From Diplosphaera chodatii (taxonomy: Eukaryota; Chlorophyta; Trebouxiophyceae; Prasiolales; Stichococcaceae): a stretch of 64,000 nucleotides of DNA. The position numbers were made by a program, and so were the translations under genes. Below the pieces are notes generated by a model, which was given only the letters and a program-made list of their open reading frames with translations, was not told the DNA's origin and did no database searches. Shown here piece after piece: positions 1 to 10,322 of this stretch. The stretch spans positions 620,001 to 684,000 of the forward strand of contig JAALGY010000042.1 in assembly GCA_032358165.1 (NCBI GenBank), read 5' to 3'. Positions within the stretch are counted from its first letter, which is position 1. Each line of letters begins with the position of its first letter.

Positions 1-3000
1 GGGCAGGCATCACCATGCAATGGTGGCATGTGCTACGGGCAATCTAAAGGTTGTCATGAGTGTTCTGATGTGCGCGGTGTGGACCAGCGTCCGTGCAGCA
101 GAGGCAGATCAAGTGCATCTTCAGGCAGCAGCTGCCTTGCCTGCAGCGGCACAGTGCAGCGGTCATGCAGAAAAGCTGCCGATCCTCGGAGGCGCGGCCG
201 CACCTGCTGAAGCGGTGGCGGCGGATCAGGGAGCAGACGTCCTCAGGCGTCACCGGCTCCACCGGCTGCTTGACCCTCGCCACCTGCAGTCAAGACACTT
301 CCACTCGTTGTGACCCGGAATCAGTGTATGTGACACACAGAACCTGCGCCACTGTTCGCCTGTGCACCATGGCGCTACACGCACATGGTGCAGGTCGCTC
401 CTTGGAGCAAGGGCGACAGAACGTCGCGGAGGAATCGCAGCACACACGTTGCGAAAACGCCAACAGTGCCATGTTTCAGGGAGGCCCGACCTTTCGCCGC
501 TTGCTGGACGGCTGCGGGCCGGTCGGCTGTGCTGCCGCCGGCTCCTCGGCAGGGTTCCCGCTGTTGCCCAATGGGCTGGCCGGCGCTGGCGCCGCTGCTT
601 GCGCTGGTGCCGCCGCCTGGCTGTTTGTCGGCTCCTCAGGTCCTGGAGGGGCTGCATCTGCGGATGCTGAAGGGGTGGCCGTTGCTGGTGCCCCCGCCTC
701 TGCTGCAGGCGACACTAACATGTCATCAGGGATTCTGCAGCCCAGCAGAAGGAAGCTAGACAGTTCCTTCTAGTTTCGGATCTACATCATGCACACTCTC
801 CAACTGTGCAACCTCTGAACTTGCAACATGCTGCGCCAGGGCACTGTGCAGCTGGACGGGCCGCGGGTTGCGGCTCTGGCATGCGAGCAGGCGCACAGGC
901 TTCATGGGCGGACTGCAGCATTCCAAACTTGTACCTGTGTCGGGCTCGGCGTCGGGCGCCGGCGGCATGACGGCCTGCGCCTTGCGCAGCCGGTGCGCGG
1001 CCGCCAGGTACTGCGCCACCCTGCCGTCGCCCTCCGCAGCCGGCTGCGCCTCCTCAGCCACCACAAACTTCAGCACCTGCTGCATCTGCTCCACCTGCAG
1101 TCGACGGCGTGGGCTACGCTTTAAATTATACTTCTGTTTGAGACTCCACTGCTAGTGACAACCGCTTCAGGGAGTGTTTTCGTCTTCGGTCTTCACGCTG
1201 GTCTGACGACAGCGGCAAATGGTTGCAGCAAAGTGGCCGTGCTAATTGCAGGTTAATTGCGGGAGCCGGTGTGTGGATCGCTCACCCGTGTGTCCAGGGC
1301 GGCCTTGGTGGCTGGGGGCGGTGCGACGCTGGCCCGGCTATCGCCGCCGTCGCCAACCAGCTGCCACTCGTCAGCGTCCTCCTCAGCGAGCGTCGCCTTC
1401 TGCAGCTCCCCTGCACAGCAGCAGGAAATTGTGGCACCCCTGCGGCATCCCGCTCGTGCATGCGAGCATCTGCCAGATGCATGTAGTTTTCGACACGGCA
1501 GCAGATACACCATTGCAACTGTGGGGCAAACGCAACAAGACCTGACCGCTGTCATGCCAAGTGTGGGTGCCCGTGCCTTGAGACGTGATTTGGGGCCATC
1601 GGTTCTGGAAATCACCTGCAGCCTGCTCTGCCTGCTGCCGAGCCGCCTGCACGCGGATGAAGTCGACCTGCGGGTGCGCCAGCCGCAGCAGGTCGCGGCA
1701 GCTCCAACCCCCGCGCTGCCCATACTTCGTCACCTGTTGCGCAGCAGCATGCAGGCGCTCAAAACCAGAGGAAGCATGTCGAGGTGTGATACGGACAGAT
1801 GCAACGTGGCCACTGACTATAGTCAGCAAGTCCAATGGCATGTAGCGAGATGCTTACTGACACATTTGCATCAGCTGGTACCTGGTAGGCCAGCTGCAGG
1901 GGGGCCTTGGTGACGAACCACCCGCCGACGGCGTGGCGCATGCCCCGGCCCCAACAGGCATTGCCCACCGTGCGCCCCTCCGACTCTGCCACCTCCTACG
2001 CGTGTGTGCACCGCGGGTCGATATCGAAGCTTTTGCTTGACCCCCACAGCACTCAGTTCCGAGATCGCGCTGCTCAACTGGCAGTCTGCTGTGACAACTC
2101 AGGCCAGGTATGAAGCAGCAGGTCGACACGCGCTCGCAATGGCATCGCTGCAAAAGTGCACTGCGCTGGGCGTACCTGGTTGATGAGCTTGGCGAAGTTG
2201 ACGAAGTCGAAGAGGGTGGCGGCGGTGCGGCAGACCTGCGGCACCGCAGCGTACGCCGCCGACTTGGTGGCCTGGTCGCCCAGCCTGCAAGATACATGGA
2301 AATGAGCTCAGTTGCGCAAAAGAAACGCCCAGGACACTGCCGTACCCCCAGATTCTTATGGTTTGTACAGTCACACGCACTCCTGCTGCTGAGGACAAGC
2401 TACGATTTCAGTACACGGACTGGCGCTTTTGCCGGGGTTCACCTGCAGCACAGCGCGAGGGCGAAGACGCCGGGCCCCTGCTTCGGCGCACGGCCCTCCG
2501 TGGACACCTTGACGACCTCCGCCACCACCTGACAACATGACGATCATACCGTCAGTGTGGTCAGCAATGCACCCACCGCATGTCATCACAGGACGAGCAA
2601 AGCTTGGACGTCGATGCGGCAGGTCGTCTTGAGCGCTTGCAGCGATGCCGCCCCACCTGCAGCCCCTCGCCGCTGTCCAGCAGCGCCTTCACGCCGCGCG
2701 CCGCCTCCAGCGTCAGCTGCTGCTCGCTGACGTAGTAGGTGCCGCCCTGCGGAGGCGCACAGGAGCAGCGGTGGTGACGGCGCTCACCATACACGCACGT
2801 GGTCGCATGCAGGTGATCAATGGATGGTGGGTGACCTCTTACTGCACTTGCTGCACTTGCATACAGCTGGGCTCAGCACCTCGGAGCCGATGACGAGGAA
2901 GCGGCGCAAGCGGGCCATGCCGTCGATCTGCAGCACCACAGCCGTAGGCTGAGATGGGCATGGTGCACGATATCGGTAGCGTTGATATCGTTTCGTCCCT

Positions 3001-3160
3001 GCAGAACACAAGCGCCCCCCACAAGTTGAAACGCAGCAGGATGACGCACCTGGAAGGTGAAGCCGCCGGCATTGTTGGCCACCTGCCGGTCGTCAAGCGG
3101 CTTGTTCTGCGCCACCGTCGCCTTGAACACGGGGGCGTGGCCCTGCAACTCATCCAGCAT
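1..3160 (-). CDS. TROVE-domain RNA-binding protein, Ro60/SS-A homologue (3' part cut by window edge)
   Basis: Ro60 proteins are ring-shaped HEAT-repeat proteins that bind Y RNAs and misfolded small RNAs. In minus-strand order the exons give the Ro60 N terminus (NKPLDDRQVANNAGGFTF, 3160-3050), then DGMARLRRFLVIGSE (about 2885-2935), GGTYYVSEQQLTLEA (about 2690-2745), KVSTEGRAPKQGPGVFALAL (about 2450-2515), a segment with VCRTAATLFDFVNFAKLIN (about 2180-2280), GRGMRHAVGGWFVTKAPLQLA (about 1895-1950), KYGQRGGWSCRDLLRLAHP (about 1655-1730), VAQYLAAAHRLRKAQ (about 960-1070) and VTPEDVCSLIRRHRFSR (about 200-280). These follow animal Ro60 order closely. The next expected TROVE and vWA segments would lie left of base 1. 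The ATG at 3160 is chosen because the family start follows directly; the next upstream in-frame initiator-like codon is TTG at 3172. Two extra exonic stretches (about 1290-1420 and 480-720) have no counterpart in animal Ro60; the second holds a basic SSKRRK motif. Exon edges are approximate. Confidence 0.82.
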
Positions 3161-4705
3161 GAATGTTGACAACGCCTTGCGGTCACTACCTTCTGCTCAG
3201 GTGCCAAATGTTTGCTGCTCAGACTGCTGGGGAGTTCGGCTGATGGGGCGCCCTGGCATGGTGTGCTCTGTTCAGGCAATGCACCATCACGGCTTCGCTC
3301 GAACACGAAGGTCGCAACCTAACATCTGTAAAAGATCTTCGAAGACGCATGCTGCAGCGTAGGTTATGCAGCATGCAGACCTCCTTGCATGCCTCGAAGG
3401 GTGCAAGTCACACCTACAGAATTGACAGAATGCAAGCAGCGCACCATCAGGCCATCGAGGAGGACGTCCTTGAAGCTGCACGCCATTGCAGCTGCTCTAC
3501 GGTCGAGGATCGGACCGTGCGGCGGCGGCGCCCGCACACAGCTGTGTGTGCGCTGCGCACGCTGCGCCGCGTGTGCTTGCAGCACTCGGGGGCGATCGAG
3601 GGTTGCGGGAAGCTGAGGCGATGCAGGCGCAAATTGAGAATGGTATGATGGCGTCAGGTTGGGTCAGCTTAACGCAGCTGGCCTTCTGCGGCGAGTGCCG
3701 CATCACGGGAAGCTCCGATCTCAGGTGCAGTTGCCCTGGAGCGAGAAGCTAGGTCAGATCGAATTCCATCAAAGCTGAAGATCAAGAGGTGCAAAGGCAA
3801 TCTGGCGGTCAACATGTTGGTGTGACTGCAGGGTATCACTTTGCAAAGGCTCCTGAACAAAGGATGGCGAACCGTGTTACATACACATACACTCAACAGG
3901 ACAGTTATGAACATCAATGGCGGTGTTCCGTGAAATTGCAGCCAGCATCGGCGCAAACCAAAGAAACCTCAAGCAGCGAACACACCCGCAGCCCCTGTCT
4001 GCCACCCAAACCACAGCATGTTCCAATCAAGCCGAGAATGGGGTTCACGCAACCTGCCGACAGTGGCAAGGGGGCCCCATGACGCCAGTGCAGCGACTGA
4101 CAGTCCGTCGCATGCACCGGCCCACAACCACCCCCTGCACACGGTTCAAGCAGCGACAAAGCCAGCCTATGAAACCAACAGAACATTGGCTCCTGTACTA
4201 ATGTGCAGTGAAATCGATGATCCCTCGCCTAGCCTCTGCTGCAGCACTGCCCGATGAAAACATCCCGCAGTGAAAGTCTGGCACGGGTGTGAATCATCTG
4301 CGAATCATCTATAAATCGAATGGAAGCCAAACGTCTAGCATATTGCAGTACGTCCGATGTCCAACAAGCACCGATAAGAGCATACGTGGAATCTGCTGCT
4401 GCGATTCCGCAGGGAGCGTCGAACTGGGGGCGCCTGCAAGGCTGTGCGGCACTGACATACATGCTGGTAGCTGAACCGATGAGCACAGGAGCTCATCAGA
4501 GCCGCCGCCGCATGCGCGCCTTATAGTTGATCTTTATGTGGTTCGTTGGTACTGTAGTTTGTGCCACCAGGGAAACGGGCTACGCTCGTTCAGCCCGGAG
4601 GCTAGCCAGCAGGCAGAAGCCTCGCATGAAGTTGAGGGCGGCTGCTGTGCCGCAGCTGCTTATGCCAATCCCAGCCACAAAGATGGCTGCAGCTGTCGCA
4701 CGCAC
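3161..4705. other. Stretch without a recognised gene
   Basis: This 1.5 kb lies between the 5' end of the Ro60-like gene and the 3' end of the next minus-strand gene. Only short overlapping frames occur, and none shows a family motif. It should hold the Ro60 promoter and the 3' UTR of the neighbour. I looked for a tRNA-type B box or an obvious hairpin gene, such as a Y RNA, and saw none by eye. Confidence 0.4.
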
Positions 4706-7700
4706 TCACGTCCAACGAAGGATGGCCTTGAACCCCGCAAAGAGGCCGCCGCCTGCCTTGGCTGGCAAGGGTGCGTCAGGCTCGGGGATGGACGACAGCT
4801 TGCCGCTGCTGCCGCCGCCGGTGGGTGCAGCATTGACAGCGGAGGTGCGGCCCTTGAACTTGCTGCGCAACGACTCTGGCGATGTTCGGCCGTAGGCGCT
4901 GTCCGTTGACATGCTGCTCGGCGACGCTTTGCCGCCACTGCAAACCACGACCAGCAGATGTCAAGCAGGCAGGACACCCATGCAGACGCTGCAACAGTTA
5001 AAGGAACTACAGACTGCCGTCCACACGCCACGTGGTTTTCTACCTAGCAGTGTTGGAGCCGTCAGAGTTGCTGCTGCGCAGTGCGGAGCTGTTGTCGGAT
5101 GCTGCGCCGCCGCTAGTGCGCCGCACGCTCGTGCCGCCCCCGTCGCCGCCGCCGCTGCTGTCGCTCGTGCGTGCAAAGGTGTTCGTGCTGCTGGTGCTTG
5201 GGGGAGATGCGGCAGCTGTAGCGGCGGCGGCGGCGGCGGCGGCGGCATCGCTGGGTGGCATGCCAATGGCAGTTTTGGCTGGCAGCCCGCTCTGCTGCGT
5301 CTTGACAGCAGCAGAGACGCCCACCGACTTGGCGACGGCGGCCTGTAGCTTGGCTGTGTCGCGCTTGCACGTGAAGCTGACTGGTATCTCGGTCCTGGCC
5401 TGCGGGGCCAGCACTCCTGGTGCTTCAACAAGGAGCCAGCAACAAGGCTGCAGCCTGGTCGGTGGCGTGCAAAGCGCATCTGAGCCAGGCTGTCAGCACC
5501 CACCGAGCCATTCACGGTGCTCGCAGCACGTCGCTTGCGGCCCACAGCCCGCGTCTCAGCAGCCATGTCCATTCCCGTGACCGTCGCTGCTCGCTGCAGG
5601 TCCGCAGCGATGGCGCCCTGCACCAGCCAGCAGCCGCTGCTGACACGACCCAGATTGCAGAGCCACATGTGGAATCGGCAGTGCAGGTGTGACCAAAACA
5701 ACCCTGATGGCACTACCATGATCAGTGTATCGAACAGGCCGCCCCAGCAGTGAGCACATGCTGCAATGCACTGCAATGCTAGCATCAGCCAGTCCGACGT
5801 CACAGTCAAGTACCTTGCGCCGGAACATGCGGGGGCTGTACGGACTGGAGGGCGACACGGCCACAGCACGCGGCGCCCTCTCCCGCTCATCCATGTCGGT
5901 GAACAGCAGCGCCTCGCTGCACGTCATGAGGCCAGCACGATGAAGCGCACAGCTTGCACCCACACGGCAACAGGCCAGGCAGGTCATTGCAGCCGCTCTG
6001 CACTGCTGTGCAGCGTGGGCAGGACAACGCGGTCTGCGTTTGCAGATGATGGGCTGACCAACATTCTTCCTCTCGGTAGGCTCTCAGCCTGCAGTCACGA
6101 AACTGTCCGCACCTGCCGGAGCGGCAGCAGTGGCCGCCGATAGCGTGCGAGCGTGGTGAAGCGCAGGAGCTGCCGGCCACGCTCCCTGCGACGCTGCCGC
6201 TGCTGCGCTGGCGGCGGTGCTGGCCCCTGGCGGGTGGCGCTGCACCCGTGCTGCTGGTCCGCTGCACTGGAACGCGCTGTGGGGAGCTGAGCGTCGGCCT
6301 GTCAGTCGCCCTGCACACGGGCCGGCTGCTGTCGCCGCCCGAAGAGCCTTTGAGAGCGCTGGGGCCCGGCTTCCCGTGGGGCGGGGGTATGCCGGATGCT
6401 GATGTTGCCGCCGGCAGGCGTTGTGGAGCGATACTGGGCGGGGCTGGGGTCGGGGACGGCACCGTGTTGGCTTCCTGGCCAGAGCGCCTCAGCGGCGGCG
6501 GGCCGGCGGCGGCGGCGGCGGCGGAGCGCGGGTTCAGCGCGCGGCCCCACGGCTGCGGGGTGCTGGCCGCCCTCGCCGGCGAGCCCGCGACCAACTGCGG
6601 CCGCGGCGGCAGCGCCTGCCGGCAGGTTTGAGACGGGTTGGCCACAGGGACGCTGATTGGCATGCTGTGCGCTGTCGTCCGGCCAAGCAGCACAGACCGT
6701 CGCAGAGGCAGCAACCAACACTCATATGAGCGGAGTATGGCCAAACCTAGCACTGATGTTGTAAAAACAATAATGGCACACCCCGGCCGGCGAAGACTGG
6801 AAGCGGACGAGGCGGGGGCCGCTCTTTGGCGTGGCCGGCACGGAGCCACCCTGGGGCGCGACCAGCGTCTCGTAGATCGCTTCCACCGACATCTGCACCA
6901 GTTCAACGCAGACTCCTGATGTGGCCGGAGTGATGGGCCTGAGCTGACAATGTGAAGCATCGTAGGCTGTGCGATGCTGGTTGCAGCCCTGAGAAGCCGC
7001 ATCGCAAGTCGAGATGATCCAACAGGACAGAGGATCACAGCAGCCCCACCTTCGGGTTGGTCAGCAGGGCAAGCTGCGCTGTGAGCTGCGATGCTGCTGT
7101 GTCGCCAGGCTGGCGTGCCACCGGTGCCGCTGGCAGAACCTCCTGCGGCCGAACATGCAGTCATTACAGACCATCATATCATGAGGCTTTCAGCAATCCA
7201 ATAGCATGACCGCCCACGCCTGGTGGCACGTGAGGACAGCCGAAGCAGAGCTGCCAGAGACTAGCTTCACAACGCCTTGACATGTGCTGCAGTGGCACAA
7301 AATCACAAGGCATGGCGTACATACGGCATCGCACCTGAACCTCTATGATGGCATGGCGCCGGACGGCGGCCTTGAGCACCGCGGAGGCTGCCTCAGGGCT
7401 CTTGTCCAGTGCTGACGTGATGGCATCAAGCACCGCCTTGTCCACCTGCACACAGATCAAAGCATATATGATGGCAGCATTTGAGTGCAGGAAACCCGTC
7501 AGTGGGGCCTGGTGAGAGTGGATGACAGGGCAGCACCATGCTGGCCATGCGCTCCTGCATGCTGCAGGGTGCAGGGTGCGCGCACCTTCAGGGTGTGGTG
7601 GAAGCGGCGGTAGAAGAAGTCTGCGGCCTGCTCAGCGGGCGGCCGCTGGTTGAACTCCAGGCCGGTCCGTCGGGAAGCTGGAAGCACACACCAATTTGTG

Positions 7701-9882
7701 AGTCACCATGATGACTGCTGCGGGCTGCGGCCTCAGGTGTCGAGGGTTGCCCGAACGAGCACATTTGAGGCACGTCGCATCAAGTTGCAGGGCACCAAGT
7801 TGTGGTGGTGAAGCCCGGAGTCGGTGGCGGATGTCACAGCACACTGGTCAACCCTCACCCACAAAGGTGATGGCATACGCCCGCTGGTTCATCGCGTGCA
7901 GCGTGCAGCCCAGTGGATCGAAAACGTGCATCGTGGGCTTTGCCCTGTCGCGGCCGTCCGCCATGACCTGCAGCTCGGGGGTCAGGCCTCATGGGAGGAC
8001 ACTTGCCAGCCTGCTGAGGACAGGGGCGCGAAGCATGTGGCCGCCGCCGATCAGCATCGCAATACCATCGCTTCGATTACATCACCCGACCTGGAAGTAA
8101 CGACCGAGATGAGAGGAGGCAATGGATCACGGGTCGCACCGCAAAGGTGGCGCCGCGGTGCGTCAGCAGGAACAGCTGCAGGCGGCCATTGGCGGCGGCG
8201 CCCCGGGCCGCCGCCGCCACCCAGGCGAAGAAGTCCCGGGGCTTGCCGGTAGGAGCGTCGACCGCGCCCAGCGACGCCAGCAGCCTGCGCACGTTGAGGG
8301 TGGCAGTGTCCGGCATTTTGTGATCCGTACCCAGCGCCTCCCCTTCGCATACCCGATAGCGCACAGGCTGCATGCTTCACGCGGTGTCTTTGGTGTGAAG
8401 GGCTCAGCGGTGGAGTCCAGAGTGCAGAGCCAAGTCCGGCCCAGCACTCGCACCCTCCGGATATCGCCCTTGCATCGCAGGTGAACACAGCTTAAGGATG
8501 ACAGGAGCACATTTGGGCGTCTGACGCACCCGCGGGGGAGGCGGGTGTCGACGGGAACATGCAGCAGGAGGCGGCCGCGGCGCGCGGCCGGCGGCAGCCG
8601 CAGCGCGTAGCCGCCCAGCTCCAGGGCGGCCTGCAGCACGGCGTCGTCGCAGGCGCCTGTGCGGCTCCGATTCGCCAGCTTCCACTCCGCCAGGGCCGGG
8701 CACAGCCCCCGTGCGCGGCTGATGGCATGCTCTGGGGTGCATAGTGACAACAACATCTCAGCATGATGCTAACGCTCAACATGCTCAGCATCAACATGTG
8801 GAAATGTCGCACTCACCGCCTTGGGTCATTGCAGATCACGTCCTTTCAAGCATGACTGGACCGCACACAATGATGATACTTTGATGATCAAAGCACCACT
8901 GCTGGCTGTCAACGGTGTGCAGGCAAGAGGGTGGTCCACTGGGCCAGCTTGGGGTAAGGAGACGGCCAAGACGCGCCGGTGCGTCCTGCTGACGCTGCCA
9001 GCCGACTCCTCTGATGCTGGCAGCTCGGCCACGTTACTTCGTAGCTGCCAGCTGGACGGCAGACTTAAAGGTGCAGCCCGCCAAAGGCGCGGCAATCGGG
9101 CAGGGAACTCCCCTGTGTGGAGGCTCCAACCCGGCGCAGCTCTCGTGCTGTGACTGTGCACTCGCCAACAGCTGGCCGCAGGCGCAAAACCAAATCGTGC
9201 CTGCAACCCTGACTAAGGTCACCAAGCCCGAAACAGGTGACACGGCTCTCGCGACACGGCTCGCGGCGTCTGAGCATGTGCGAAAGATTGTACACGGGTC
9301 AGACCGGGGTGTGCCCAATGGCGATGGGTCCTGTCGCCGGTTGGCAGCGGTTATTGTGCTGTTGATGGGTCGGAAGACCTCTGCCAGGACGCCGCTGTCC
9401 TGCGGGGTCCTGGCCAGGGGGAACATGCGGAATTGGAGTCGGATTCAACATAACCCACCCTGCTCGGACGCCTCGGGCAGCGTCTGCAGCGGACTGGTCC
9501 CTGCCGACTGCAGAAAGTCGAGAGACGCGAAGACGCTCGCTGATGCCGGCTGGCCGCTGACGTCGCAGCGCCCGTGCCGAACATACAGGGCGCCCCTCTC
9601 GCCGTTCAGCGATGTGAATGGCAGCTTCCCCCAGCCCCGGCCCATGCCGCAGGCCGGCAGCCGCTGCCGGTCTCGGCGCGCGCTGACGGGGTGCTTAAAA
9701 GCAATCGAAATACTGGACCTCAAACGGCGCCTGCGCCCGCCGCCGGGCCACCGAGATCTGGGCGCATAGAGCCGGTGGTGAGGGGCTGACCCGGCCGGCA
9801 TGCAAGTGGTAAGCTCAGCTGCACCTGATGTTCATGGCCAAGATGCGCGTGGCGAAGAAGGGGGCGGAACGGGGCGTGTAAC
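4706..9882 (-). CDS. Unrecognised multi-exon protein(s) with Ser/Ala-rich C terminus
   Basis: I do not recognise this family. Exon-like minus-strand segments in order: YTPRSAPFFATRILAMNI (about 9830-9880); FEVQYFDCF or an overlapping alternative frame (about 9710-9770); GWGKLPFTSLNGERGALYVRH (about 9470-9650); a segment with AEWKLANRSRTGACDDAVLQ (about 8530-8730); ATLNVRRLLASLGAVDAPTG (about 8130-8320); KPTMHVFDPLGCTLHAMNQR (about 7865-7980); GLEFNQRPPAEQAADFFYRR (about 7600-7675); AVLDAITSALDKSPEAASAV (about 7335-7445); VQMSVEAIYETLVAPQGG (about 6800-6905); and a tail rich in Ser, Ala, Gly and Pro (about 4706-6650), including an Ala run. Coding character rests on long open frames with biased third positions and splice-like edges. 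The tail ends FKAILRWT-stop at 4706, where the stop overlaps a perfect GTGAGT donor, so the true end may lie further left. One frame near 9710 hits a stop after FEVQYFDCF, so two genes are possible. Confidence 0.4.
5219..5248. repeat. (GGC)n trinucleotide run coding for an Ala tract
   Basis: A near-perfect run of GGC/GCG units lies inside the exon at about 5040-5410. On the minus strand it encodes a run of about nine alanines in the Ser/Ala-rich tail of the unrecognised protein. Such runs are common slippage-prone tracts in GC-rich algal genes. Confidence 0.8.
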
Positions 9883-10322
9883 TTCAGGGCGCAGGAAGCA
9901 GGATGCCGACACCTGTGCAAACGGTTGCATGTTGCCCATCACTTGAAGAGTTCAAGTGCAAGCCAGTCATGCTCTGCAGTCTGTGGTCATTTGCATCCAG
10001 GCTGCTCACCTCTCTGCAGGAATCATACACCACCGGAGAGTTGAAGAGCATTGTGTTGCAGTGCATCGGAGGCTCCAGCATTCGTGTCATTCTATCACAG
10101 ACACCTTGCTGTTGATTGCGACGCGGTATACAGACGCTGCTCAGCGTACGGTGCTATTTGAGCATCGTGTATGTTCAGCAGCTGCTATGGCAAGCACTTT
10201 GAAAACGGTGACGCAGCGATGATGCACCTCACGCTGATCAGTGGCAACGTCGGCATGCAGCAAGCGCTATAAATGTGCAGAGTCATCTGCACTTGCCTGT
10301 AGCTTCGTTGCGACACGCCGTC
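9883..10322. other. Intergenic region, probably a divergent promoter
   Basis: About 440 bases separate the 5' side of the unrecognised minus-strand locus from the plus-strand APC6 start. No coding segment or RNA gene is visible. It is less GC-rich than the flanking exons. Both neighbours read outward, so it probably contains two promoters; no specific element can be named. Confidence 0.4.

Noticed and set aside
93..773. 226-residue plus-strand open frame at the left edge
   Set aside because: It is antisense to the Ro60 exons, Ala/Gly-rich with no motif, and explained by GC-rich shadowing.
5887..7164. 425-residue minus-strand open frame
   Set aside because: Only parts agree with the coding frame. 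Around 6800-6900 the better protein (VQMSVEAIYETLV) lies in another frame, so the long frame is not one exon.
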